This document shows positions 14,554 to 21,044 of a stretch of 23,317 nucleotides of DNA, piece by piece. Each line of letters starts with the position of its first letter. Position 1 is the stretch's first letter. The notes beneath the pieces are model-generated. The model was not told the origin of the DNA, ran no database searches, and saw only the letters and a program-made list of their open reading frames with translations. The translations under genes and the position numbers were made by a program. The DNA comes from Minisyncoccota bacterium (GTDB lineage: Bacteria > Patescibacteriota > Minisyncoccia > UBA6257 > 1-14-0-10-40-38), in NCBI GenBank assembly GCA_020052135.1, contig JAGVPS010000049.1, positions 1 to 23,317 of the forward strand, read 5' to 3'.

Positions 14554-14997
14554 TCATGGCCGAGATATATTCCGATTTAGTTTCCAAGCGTTTTCATGAG
14601 ACAAAAGCCCGCGATACGATGCGAGCGTTTCGTCTGTTGGATACTCCGCTATTCTCTGCATCATTCTTCGCTTGGTTACAGTCCCAAGCACGCGATGATC
14701 GGAAAAATGTATCCAGCCCAAAAAATCCACTCCCGAGACAATGGTTTTGATAAAAACTCTTTGTGGATGTAATGCTAGTTGTAAAAGATGAGGTATGGGA
14801 TACGCCGATTGCCGTTCTCGTCCACTAGAAATGTATCGCGCATCTTCTATGCCACTGCTCCTCGAAATCCTAGCGGAATTCGTTTTATTAGAGCTGTATC
14901 GTATTCGGCATTTTGAATGCCTTAATGCGCAATACCAAGCAGTGTATTCGTGTGTGAGAATATGTGAGAATACTGCCCGCGACGCTGTTTTAATCCT
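14554..14997 (-). pseudogene. Reverse transcriptase, C-terminal remnant
   Basis: This minus-strand frame is open from 14997 to a TGA at 14556-14554 but has no suitable start. Its last 95 or so codons read like the end of the palm and thumb region of RNA-directed DNA polymerases. Seen in order: LALHPQRVFIKTIVSG, GVDFLGWIHFSDHRVL, TKRRMMQRI, then ETLASYRGLLSHENAWKL. The LHP-x-K/R, GVDFLGW and SYxGLL-H-x-N pattern is typical of group II intron-like and diversity-generating-retroelement-like reverse transcriptases, frequent in Patescibacteria. The fingers and the catalytic Y-x-D-D are absent, so it is a truncated, inactive relic. Codons upstream of about 14820 show no clear similarity and may be decayed or unrelated. 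It lies between murA and the second mreB. Intron or retroelement boundaries are not seen. Confidence 0.75.
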
Positions 14998-15020
14998 TTA
15001 TTATTCCATTACCCTTTTTG

Positions 15021-15072
15021 CTCCCACGCCAATGGTTTATCTTACGATCGTAAGATAAACCATTATTGGGAG
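15021..15072. repeat. Long hairpin with perfect 34-bp palindrome
   Basis: Bases 15031-15064 form a perfect palindrome, half-site AATGGTTTATCTTACGA, centred on CGATCG. After small unpaired segments, CTCCCA (15021-15026) pairs with TGGGAG (15067-15072). There is no T-tract on either strand, so a standard terminator is unlikely. It could be a repressor operator, a cruciform target, or the end of a lost mobile element related to the reverse transcriptase remnant. Confidence 0.85.
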
Positions 15073-15133
15073 TTCCAACTCTGCACACACAAGCATATTC
15101 TAGAATTCGGCCACCGGAAGTCTCGTCTATCGG

Positions 15134-15160
15134 CAGGCAAAGTGTTTCCGTTTTTGCCTG
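15134..15160 (-). terminator. Hairpin after murA, possible weak terminator
   Basis: CAGGCAAA (15134-15141) and TTTGCCTG (15153-15160) are perfect complements starting five bases after the murA stop on the minus strand. No T-run follows on that strand, so termination, if any, would be weak or factor-assisted. Confidence 0.35.
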
Positions 15161-15164
15161 TATG

Positions 15165-16427
15165 TTAATTTACCCGTTCAATATCCGCTCCCAAATTCCG
15201 AAGCCGCTCGTCAATTAATTCATACCCCCGATCAATTTGCTCCGCCTCTCCTAAAATACTTTCCCCCTTCGCAATCAAGGCCGCAATGAGCAGGGTTGCT
15301 CCTGCCCGCAAATCAAGACTTTGCACTTCGGTTCCTTGAAGTACGGATGGACCCGTGATGAGCGCTCGATGCGGATCAAGTATCGTTGCTTCCGCGCCCA
15401 TCTTTTGTAATGAGTCAATGTATTTTAGACGTCCTTCGTAGAGCGTGTCAAAAATTAAGGACGTTCCTTGTGCCTGCGTGGCAAGAACGCCAAAGAGGGG
15501 TTGCAAATCACTCGGGATTCCCGGATACGGTCGCGTATCTATTTTTGCGGCCACAAGATGAGAAGCTGAGCCTATGACCGAAAGTTCTGCGTCTTGTAAC
15601 TCAAAAATAATTCCCATTTCGCGAAACTTTTCGAGTACCGCATCCAGGTGGTCGGAAACAACGGGTTTGATTTTCAGGCGGCTCTTGGTCGCCGCGGCAA
15701 GAATCACAAATGTGCCTACCTCTATGGGATCGGGAATAATGCGATGACGCACGTTCTTGGGTGAAAGTTTTTGAGGAGGAAATGTTTCTAGGTGGTGCGT
15801 GCCCACACCCTCTATGCGCACTCCAAGCTCCATAAGAAAATGCGAAAGATCCTCAACATGTGGCTCCATCGCCGCAAGTTTTATGGTAAGCGGATACCGA
15901 GCTCCGAACATAAGCAAATTTTCAGTGGCAGTGACGCTTTGCTCGCGGAGAGTCAAGGTATGCGCCCGGGGTTCGCTGAGAGAGAGCCGATACTGTCCTG
16001 TTTTTTCATCATGAAGCACGTCTGCTCCTAATTCCTTGAACGCGGCGAGGTGCGCATCAATGGGGCGAGCGCCGATCAAACATCCTCCCGGTATGGCAAA
16101 TGTTATTTCTTTGAAGCGCGCGAGGAGCGGTCCTACGAGCAAGATTGAAGAGCGGATCCTTCCAAAAAGCTTTTGGTCTATGGCGCGAGGATTGATGTCG
16201 TCATTTACAATCTCTACCGTATGTTCATCGAGCCACCGGATTTTTGATCCCATGCTCTTTAAAATATCCAAAATCACCAGCACATCCTGAATGCGCGGCA
16301 CATTTTCTAGAACACAAGGAGTATCAGTAAGTAGCGTGGCCGCGATAATCGGCGTTGTGGCATTTTTTGACCCTGCTACCCGTATTTCTCCATGCAATTT
16401 TTTCCCTCCGTTGACGATAAGGCGCAT
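15165..16427 (-). CDS. murA: UDP-N-acetylglucosamine 1-carboxyvinyltransferase (MurA)
   Basis: A 420-residue enzyme that transfers enolpyruvate from PEP to UDP-GlcNAc, the first committed step of peptidoglycan synthesis; MurB performs the next. Seen: K21-N22 in AGSKNA, the mobile loop with catalytic C116 in GGCLIGARPID (the fosfomycin target residue is Cys, not Asp), D307 in GIPSDLQP, R374 in DLRAGATL and R400 in QIDRGYELI. Full length and all key residues support an active enzyme. It has its own promoter with an eight-G tract on the plus strand in the spacer. No Shine-Dalgarno beyond a weak AGGG is seen. Confidence 0.97.
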   Translation of the reverse strand: MRLIVNGGKKLHGEIRVAGSKNATTPIIAATLLTDTPCVLENVPRIQDVLVILDILKSMGSKIRWLDEHTVEIVNDDINPRAIDQKLFGRIRSSILLVGPLLARFKEITFAIPGGCLIGARPIDAHLAAFKELGADVLHDEKTGQYRLSLSEPRAHTLTLREQSVTATENLLMFGARYPLTIKLAAMEPHVEDLSHFLMELGVRIEGVGTHHLETFPPQKLSPKNVRHRIIPDPIEVGTFVILAAATKSRLKIKPVVSDHLDAVLEKFREMGIIFELQDAELSVIGSASHLVAAKIDTRPYPGIPSDLQPLFGVLATQAQGTSLIFDTLYEGRLKYIDSLQKMGAEATILDPHRALITGPSVLQGTEVQSLDLRAGATLLIAALIAKGESILGEAEQIDRGYELIDERLRNLGADIERVN

Positions 16428-16450
16428 ATCTCAAACCCTAAGGATACCCT

Positions 16451-16479
16451 AGTATAGCGGCTGGGGGGGGATTTGACCA
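16451..16479 (-). promoter_or_regulatory. murA promoter with homopolymer in the spacer
   Basis: On the minus strand TGGTCA (16479-16474), a 17-base spacer and TATACT (16456-16451). The spacer contains an uninterrupted run of eight C (G on the plus strand, 16463-16470). The predicted start is near 16444, leaving about 17 bases before murA. Confidence 0.5.
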
Positions 16480-16488
16480 AATTATTTT

Positions 16489-16941
16489 TTATAATGAGGG
16501 GCGTCGAGGCGCCACCGTAAGGTACGCGAGTGCCGCGCCAAAAGATCCTACAAGATCAAACACAAGATCAAATATAGTGTCGCTGAGTCCCCATTGCTGA
16601 CGGATGGCGTATGGCACAGAGGCAAACTGAATGTCGAGGCTAAATTCAAAAAATTCCCATACAACTCCCGCCAGGGCAGTGATGCTGAGCACTATGATGC
16701 CAGCAATCACCCGATGCGCCGCGACATCAAAGATATCCCGTCGCCGAAAAGCATAATAGAAAAAAACCGCTCCAATCCAAAACCCACCGATCGCGTGAAA
16801 CACTCGATCGATATGGAGTTCCTGAAACAACCCCTCCGTATTCCAATACATACCTGATACGCTCGCTCCTATATGCATGAGCACAATAAGCCCCAGAAGA
16901 GACAGCATAAATGCTGGAGTGCGTAGGATTCGAGAGAACAT
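16489..16941 (-). CDS. Small four-helix membrane protein, YjdF/DUF2238- or VanZ-like
   Basis: A 150-residue polytopic protein, with ATG 16941 chosen because the longer frame from 17079 lies within rpsI. Hydrophobic segments are seen at about residues 10-28, 46-64, 75-97 and 125-145. Conserved polar signs, H41-A-I-G-G-F, VVWEFFEFSLD and the DTIFDLVFDLVGSFGA helix, resemble the YjdF/DUF2238 family and more loosely VanZ-like proteins. The biochemical role is unknown. It is the last gene of the ribosomal protein cluster, 11 bases after rpsI. Confidence 0.7.
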   Translation of the reverse strand: MFSRILRTPAFMLSLLGLIVLMHIGASVSGMYWNTEGLFQELHIDRVFHAIGGFWIGAVFFYYAFRRRDIFDVAAHRVIAGIIVLSITALAGVVWEFFEFSLDIQFASVPYAIRQQWGLSDTIFDLVFDLVGSFGAALAYLTVAPRRPSL

Positions 16942-16952
16942 AAGAAAAAATC

Positions 16953-17384
16953 TTACCTTTTTTGCCACTGCGGAGCGCGACGTGCTTTTTTCAATCCGTA
17001 CTTCTTGCGCTCTACCGCCCGCGGATCGCGAGTGATAAATCCGGCTTTGCGAAGCCGTTTTTTTGATTCCGCGTCCCATTCCACAATCGCCCGTGCAAGC
17101 GCATTTCTGACCGCATCAGCTTGCGCATGGATACCACCGCCAGAAACATGCACGGTTGCCCGAACTTTGTCGGCAATTTTCAAAAGCTCAAATGGCGCGT
17201 TCACCACTACTTGATCGCGAAACGTGGCAAAATATTCAGTAACACTTTTATCATTTATCGTCAGCCCCACACCCTTCGGGTATATTCGTGCTCGGGCGAT
17301 GGCCGTCTTTCTGCCTCCTCGTGCTTCAAAATAACGTTCTTTCTTGGGCGCTGATTTTTCCTCGTTTTTAGGTGTTTTAATCAT
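16953..17384 (-). CDS. rpsI: 30S ribosomal protein S9
   Basis: A 143-residue uS9, including an N-terminal lysine- and glutamate-rich extension of about 15 residues before YFEARGGRKTAIARARIYPKG. The C-terminal KYGLKKARRAPQWQKR is the typical tail that reaches into the ribosomal P site, with final KR. It lies six bases after rplM, the nearly universal L13-S9 pair. No Shine-Dalgarno is seen. Confidence 0.97.
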   Translation of the reverse strand: MIKTPKNEEKSAPKKERYFEARGGRKTAIARARIYPKGVGLTINDKSVTEYFATFRDQVVVNAPFELLKIADKVRATVHVSGGGIHAQADAVRNALARAIVEWDAESKKRLRKAGFITRDPRAVERKKYGLKKARRAPQWQKR

Positions 17385-17390
17385 AAAGAT

Positions 17391-17732
17391 CTAGGGTTTG
17401 ATGGTGAGCCGTTTTAACCGAGGAATCCGCAAGCGATTTTTGGGGAGCATACTGAAAACTGCTTTGCGGAGCACGAGCGCGGGCGAGGAGGCAAAAAATT
17501 CTTGAAATGTTCGTTTCTTTAAATGACCCATATAGCCCGTATGGCGATAATATATCTTTTCTTTGCTTTTGTTGCCGGTTACGACCATTTTTGAAGCATT
17601 CTGAACCACCACCCGAAGCGTGCCCTGATGGTTAGGTTCGTACGAAGCCGCTCCCTTCCCTTGGAGCTGAAGCGCGATGCGAGAAGCCAGCCGCCCTAAT
17701 CGCTCATTTGTTGCATCAATAATATAATCCAT
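17391..17732 (-). CDS. rplM: 50S ribosomal protein L13, short form
   Basis: A 113-residue uL13, about 30 shorter than in E. coli: it lacks the N-terminal dozen residues and the C-terminal tail after the LKRL motif. Seen: DATNERLGRLASRIALQLQGK, VVTGNKSKEKIYYRHTGYMG and MLPKNRLRIPRLKRL. The shortening is probably normal for this lineage. Its ATG directly abuts the end of repeat B2, so it has no Shine-Dalgarno at all. Confidence 0.96.
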   Translation of the reverse strand: MDYIIDATNERLGRLASRIALQLQGKGAASYEPNHQGTLRVVVQNASKMVVTGNKSKEKIYYRHTGYMGHLKKRTFQEFFASSPALVLRKAVFSMLPKNRLRIPRLKRLTIKP

Positions 17733-17842
17733 AGAGTATTCGCTAATAATGCGAATTATTGCTAAATAATGCTAATTTTTATTATTCTTAAATGTATCAT
17801 ATTCGCGATATTTTGTTCGATTCGCATTGTTCGCGATTACTA
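17733..17842 (-). repeat. Family B palindromic repeat, copy B2 (rplQ-rplM gap)
   Basis: The repeat runs from the base next to the rplM start codon to the rplQ stop codon. Terminal arms GTATTCGCTAATAATGCGAAT and ATTCGCATTGTTCGCGATTAC are inverted repeats (18 of 21 match). Copy B3 shares most of its length, including AGAGTATTCGCTAATAATGC and TATCATATTCGCGATATTTT. Confidence 0.92.
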
Positions 17843-18172
17843 CACAAATTCAATAATGGCGGTATGTGCGCCGTCTCGCTTACGGGTTTTTCCCTGAAGA
17901 ATAATCCGAAGCGCTCCCCCGTTCCGTTCTTTGTATCGGGGAGCAATATCATGGAAAAGCTTCTCGGCTGATACTTTGGGCAACACCGTGAGCAACCGCC
18001 GAAAACTTGCTATATCTCCGCGCTTGGCTATAGCGAGAAGCCGTTCAACAATAGGGCGGATTTCCTTTGCTCGAGCCTCGGTCGTCTGCATCCGTTCTTT
18101 GAGCACTAGATTGTGGGCGATATTTTTAAGAAACAACTTTCTATCGCCCCTTGTCCGGTTAAATTTGCGCAT
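17840..18172 (-). CDS. rplQ: 50S ribosomal protein L17
   Basis: A 110-residue bL17. Seen: N-terminal MRKFNRTRGDRKLFLKNIAHNLVL (a variant of the usual RLGRTSSHRKAMLRNMA), TTEARAKEIRPIVERLL and the C-terminal YKERNGGALRIILQGKTRKRDGA. It follows rpoA as in the standard alpha operon. The stop codon abuts repeat B2. No Shine-Dalgarno is present. Confidence 0.96.
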   Translation of the reverse strand: MRKFNRTRGDRKLFLKNIAHNLVLKERMQTTEARAKEIRPIVERLLAIAKRGDIASFRRLLTVLPKVSAEKLFHDIAPRYKERNGGALRIILQGKTRKRDGAHTAIIEFV

Positions 18173-18197
18173 AAAATGTACGTAGGTAGGTAATACG

Positions 18198-18983
18198 TTA
18201 TTCCTCGCTTTTTTTCTTGCTTTTTATTGCCCTTGGTTTTTTTACCGGTTTGCTCTCGGTCTCTTTTTTCAGAGAAAGAACGATTTCTTTTACCGCAATC
18301 GATCCCACCTTTGTAAAATGATCGGCAAGAATGGCGCCTGCTTTTTGAATGGCATACGAGGGAGTGATACTACTATCGGTTGTAATCGATATGCGGATTT
18401 TATTGTAATCCGTCCGTTCTTCAATACGCATGTTTTCCACGGTAAAATTCACATTCGTAACGGGAGAAAATATGGCATCAAGCGCGATAACGCCAATAGG
18501 CAGTTTTTCTGCTTTTCGCCCCTCTACAGGAACATATCCGAGTCCTTTTTCTATGGTAAGTTCCATTTCAAACTCGCCGCTCTTTGTCGTAATGGTCGCG
18601 ATATGCGCATCCGGAGTGATAATTTCAACCTCAGCATTGGTTTTAATATCTCCAGCAGTTACCGCGGTTTCTCCCTTTGCGTGCAGAGAAAGCACTTGCG
18701 GCTCGCTCGTATGCATCCGAAACCGGATACGTTTCAGATTCAAAATAATTTCTACAATATCTTCTTGAATATTCGGCAGTGTTCCAAACTCATGATTCGC
18801 TCCTTTGATTTTTACCTGCGTGATCGCCGCTCCCGGCAAAGAGGATAGGAGCACCCTCCGAAGCGCGTTACCCACGGTTACTCCATAGCCGCTAAAGAGT
18901 CCATCAATTTCAAATACACCGTTAGTGTCTGTTTCTGAAACTATTTTAATTGATACTGTTTCGCTTAGATTTTCGTATTTCAT
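18198..18983 (-). CDS. rpoA: RNA polymerase alpha subunit lacking the C-terminal domain
   Basis: A 261-residue alpha subunit: the N-terminal dimerisation and beta/beta'-binding domain is complete, with GYGVTVGNALRRVLLSSLPGAAI, TVENMRIEERTDYNKI and the final helix AGAILADHFTKVG. The protein then ends in a lysine-rich tail (KPVKKPRAIKSKKKSEE). The helix-hairpin-helix C-terminal domain that binds UP elements and activators is absent, where E. coli alpha has 329 residues. No frameshifted remnant of it is visible, as rplQ follows after 25 bases. ATG 18983 was chosen over 19010 since the latter overlaps rpsD. Confidence 0.95.
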   Translation of the reverse strand: MKYENLSETVSIKIVSETDTNGVFEIDGLFSGYGVTVGNALRRVLLSSLPGAAITQVKIKGANHEFGTLPNIQEDIVEIILNLKRIRFRMHTSEPQVLSLHAKGETAVTAGDIKTNAEVEIITPDAHIATITTKSGEFEMELTIEKGLGYVPVEGRKAEKLPIGVIALDAIFSPVTNVNFTVENMRIEERTDYNKIRISITTDSSITPSYAIQKAGAILADHFTKVGSIAVKEIVLSLKKETESKPVKKPRAIKSKKKSEE

Positions 18984-18990
18984 ATGGGTT

Positions 18991-19602
18991 TTACTTTGAA
19001 TAATAATCAACGACCATGTTTACATCGAATTCCATGTCAAAATCTTTAGGTAAAAAGAGCACCTTGCCTTCGTGCTTTTCTTTATCAATATGCAACCATT
19101 GCGGCGGTTCATAGTTTTTAAGCGTATTCGAAAGCTCCTTAAAGAGCGGGTGGTCTTTTGAGCCTGTTCGAAGCGCAAGCACATCTCCCGCTTTTACTCG
19201 GTACGAAGGAATGGTCACTTTTCGACCATTGACGGTCAGGTGCCCATGTCCCACAAGCTGGCGAGCAACCGAGCGAGAGGGAGCGAATCCAAGACGAAAA
19301 ATAACGTTGTCCAAACGTTGTTCTAAAAAGCGAACCACCATATCCCCGGTCACTGCTGGATTTTTAAGAGCTTCACTAAATAAGCGCTCCATCTGGTTCT
19401 CCCGAAGGCCATAGCTCCATTGAATGCGCTGCTTTTCTTTGAGCTGCTTTCCGTATTCAGAGAGCTTGCGGCGAAACTTCGTGTGCGGACCAGGCGGCGT
19501 CGGTCTCCGCACGGTTGCGCATTTAGGTCCCAAACAACGCGCTCCTTTTAAGAAGAGTTTCGTCCCCAAACTGCGCTCTCGTTTTTCTTTGGTATTGAAC
19601 AT
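18991..19602 (-). CDS. rpsD: 30S ribosomal protein S4
   Basis: A 203-residue uS4 primary 16S rRNA binder. Seen: LREKQ-like KQLKEKQRIQWSYGLRENQMERLF, then the S4 RNA-binding domain RLDNVIFRLGFAPSRSVARQLVGHGHLTVNGRKV (begins LDNVIFRLGF), and the C-terminal FDMEFDVNMVVDYYSK. The N-terminus is shorter and holds a C23-x4-C28 pair, possibly part of a reduced zinc site. In many bacteria S4 represses the alpha operon; a target site here was not identified. Repeat C1 precedes it. Confidence 0.97.
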   Translation of the reverse strand: MFNTKEKRERSLGTKLFLKGARCLGPKCATVRRPTPPGPHTKFRRKLSEYGKQLKEKQRIQWSYGLRENQMERLFSEALKNPAVTGDMVVRFLEQRLDNVIFRLGFAPSRSVARQLVGHGHLTVNGRKVTIPSYRVKAGDVLALRTGSKDHPLFKELSNTLKNYEPPQWLHIDKEKHEGKVLFLPKDFDMEFDVNMVVDYYSK

Positions 19603-19716
19603 GAATAATTTAAAATGTAAAAATCAAAAGGCAAAATAATGGTATTCCCGTGGAATGCATTTTATTTTAGAAACATTTTTTAATTTTGCATTGTCATTTT
19701 TCATTTTGCATTTCTA
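19603..19716 (-). repeat. Family C palindromic repeat, copy C1 (rpsK-rpsD gap)
   Basis: Arms AAAATGTAAAAATCAAAAGG and the complement of CATTGTCATTTTTCATTTT fold back, with a central ATTCC-cgt-GGAAT hairpin. About 100 bases are nearly identical to copy C2, with only a few substitutions. It runs from the rpsK stop to five bases before the rpsD start. Confidence 0.92.
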
Positions 19717-20166
19717 GACACGTCGGACTTTTCGAGGCCGTGGACCGTTATGCGGAATAGGAGTGACGTCATTAATGGAAAGAACGGTAAATCCCCTATT
19801 CGCAAGCGATCGAAGCGCCGAATCTCTACCGCCCCCGACACCGCTTACGAATACTTTAACGCTGAAGGGGCCGGTTTTTTGTATTTTTTCCGCCAGAGCC
19901 GCAACTACTTTTGCTGAAGCAAACGGTGTCGCTTTTTTAGGACCCGAAAAACCGAGCGCGCCCGCCGAGCTCCATGCAATCAGATTACCCCGTTCGTCGG
20001 TAATAGAAACAAGCGTGTTGTTGTAGGACGCTGCAATATATACTCGCCCGGCTTCAAACTTTTTTGAAGCTCCTTTGGACGCGGCTTTCGTAAACGCCTG
20101 CTCAAGGTTTTCCTTTTCCTTAAGCGCTTCTTCGGTTGTTTGGGTTGTTATTTTTTTCTTTCCCAT
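19714..20166 (-). CDS. rpsK: 30S ribosomal protein S11
   Basis: A 150-residue uS11, longer than the usual 129 because of a charged N-terminal extension of about 35 residues (KKKITTQTTEEALKEKENLE). Seen: VYIAASYNNTLVSITDERGNLIAWSSAGALGF, KKATPFASAKVVAALAEK, VFVSGVGGGRDSALRSL and the C-terminal DVTPIPHNGPRPRKVRRV. The start codon directly abuts repeat B3 without a Shine-Dalgarno. Confidence 0.97.
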   Translation of the reverse strand: MGKKKITTQTTEEALKEKENLEQAFTKAASKGASKKFEAGRVYIAASYNNTLVSITDERGNLIAWSSAGALGFSGPKKATPFASAKVVAALAEKIQKTGPFSVKVFVSGVGGGRDSALRSLANRGFTVLSINDVTPIPHNGPRPRKVRRV

Positions 20167-20273
20167 AGAGTATTCGCTAATAATGCAAATGGCTGCTAAA
20201 TAATGCTAATTTTTGTTTCTTTAGAATGTATCATATTCGCGATATTTTGCATGATTCGCATTGTTCGCGATTA
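20167..20273 (-). repeat. Family B palindromic repeat, copy B3 (rpsM-rpsK gap)
   Basis: It spans exactly from the rpsM stop codon to the rpsK start codon. It shares AGAGTATTCGCTAATAATGC, TAAATAATGCTAATTTTT, TATCATATTCGCGATATTTT and GATTCGCATTGTTCGCGATTA with copy B2, with a variable centre. The ends form inverted repeats. Confidence 0.92.
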
Positions 20274-20654
20274 CTTAAGTTCAACCTTTCTCTTTCCGCT
20301 TCCAGCAGTTTTCCGTACGTTGCCGCGTACGGTCCGAGAGTTGGTTTTTGTCCGCTGACCATGCACGGGAAGATGACGCATATGCCGTATGCCTCGGTAT
20401 GCCTGAAGCTCTTTTAAGAGAGCGATTTTTTCCTTAACAATCTGACGGAGCTCTCCCTCCACCTTGTAGTTCTTCTCAAGGTGTTCTTGAATCCGGTTTA
20501 CTTCTTCGGAGGTCAGGTCTTTTGCGCGCGTATTGGGATTCGTTTTAGTAGCCAAAAGAATCTCATGTGCGGAAGTCAGCCCCACCCCATAAATATAGGT
20601 AAGGGCAACTTCGATGCGTTTATTGTCCGGAATGTTGATGCCGACGATTCTCAT
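20271..20654 (-). CDS. rpsM: 30S ribosomal protein S13
   Basis: A 127-residue uS13. Seen: MRIVGINIPDNKRIEVALTYIYGVG, the central helix EEVNRIQEHLEK, YRGIRHMRHLPVHGQRTKTNSRTVRG and the basic tail KTAGSGKRKVELK that contacts P-site tRNA. Standard order in the alpha operon. Its stop abuts repeat B3 and repeat C2 lies upstream. Confidence 0.97.
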   Translation of the reverse strand: MRIVGINIPDNKRIEVALTYIYGVGLTSAHEILLATKTNPNTRAKDLTSEEVNRIQEHLEKNYKVEGELRQIVKEKIALLKELQAYRGIRHMRHLPVHGQRTKTNSRTVRGNVRKTAGSGKRKVELK

Positions 20655-20831
20655 AAAAATTTAAAATGTAAAAATCAAAAGGCAAAATAATGGTATTCCC
20701 GCGGAATGCATTTTATTTTAAAAACGTTTTTTAATTTTGCATTGTCATTTTTCATTTTTGATTTATTCACCTTCGTTCAGAATCATCCTGAGCGGAGTCG
20801 AACGGATGGGATTTGCATTTTGCATTATCGC
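20655..20831 (-). repeat. Family C palindromic repeat, copy C2 with nested second element (rpmJ-rpsM gap)
   Basis: Positions 20655-20760 nearly repeat copy C1. After CATTTTTCATTTTT the repeat is interrupted by about 45 bases that contain the nested element at 20770-20806, and then continues as GCATTTTGCATT up to the rpmJ stop. The nesting shows that the second element inserted after the family C copy was in place. Confidence 0.88.
20770..20806. repeat. Widely dispersed CCTGAGCGGAGTCGAA-type repeat
   Basis: The segment contains CCTTCGTTCAG and CCTGAGCGGAGTCGAACG, an imperfect palindrome whose core resembles a short repeat that, from general knowledge, recurs in many unrelated bacterial genomes. 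It lies inside repeat C2. Confidence 0.7.
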
Positions 20832-20945
20832 TTATCCCTGTCTCTGTTTATGCTTTACATTTTTACAAATGACATAGATGCGCTTTCCTCGACGGATAGT
20901 TTTGCAACTATTGCACATAGGTTTTACTGATGAACGAACTTTCAT
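20832..20945 (-). CDS. rpmJ: 50S ribosomal protein L36
   Basis: A 37-residue bL36, beginning MKVRSSVKPMCNSCKTIRRG. It has the zinc-ribbon ligands C11, C14, C27 and H32 (C-x2-C, C-x4-H form), so the zinc-binding version of the protein is encoded. It lies between infA and rpsM in the common order. Repeat A4 separates it from infA. No Shine-Dalgarno is seen. Confidence 0.97.
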   Translation of the reverse strand: MKVRSSVKPMCNSCKTIRRGKRIYVICKNVKHKQRQG

Positions 20946-21044
20946 ACGTTGGTAAATGGTAATTAGTAAATAGTAATTAGCATTGAAAAAATAAGATTGG
21001 GGGGGCTGTTCTCTTTCTAATTACCAGTTGCCAATTACGAATTA
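20946..21044 (-). repeat. Family A palindromic repeat, copy A4 (infA-rpmJ gap)
   Basis: Left arm GTTGGTAAATGGTAATTAG and right arm CTAATTACCAGTTGCCAATT fold back almost fully; the loop includes a run of seven G on the plus strand (20999-21005). It covers the gap from the infA stop to the rpmJ start. Confidence 0.85.

Larger units (their letters stand above)
14439..15164. other. Intergenic region of about 725 bases between murA and second mreB
   Basis: No intact gene. It holds the leader and promoter of the second mreB, the reverse transcriptase remnant, a small GGCATT-TTG-AATGCC hairpin (14907-14921), the 34-bp palindrome (15031-15064) and a CAGGCAAA/TTTGCCTG hairpin (15134-15160) just beyond murA. 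Two open plus-strand frames here are antisense to the remnant and do not look like genes. Confidence 0.7.

Noticed and set aside
14820..14997. Diversity-generating retroelement variable or template repeat
   Set aside because: Only a vague similarity (AWY..., NKTNSARISRS) in the frame; no matching second repeat, accessory gene or intact reverse transcriptase lies in the window.
14469..15058. Two open plus-strand frames (about 93 and 87 codons)
   Set aside because: They are antisense to the reverse transcriptase relic, have no ribosome binding site or recognisable motif, and the second ends in the long palindrome.
5104..21044. CRISPR array
   Set aside because: The repeats are single palindromes in separate gaps, not a direct-repeat/spacer series, and no cas gene is present.
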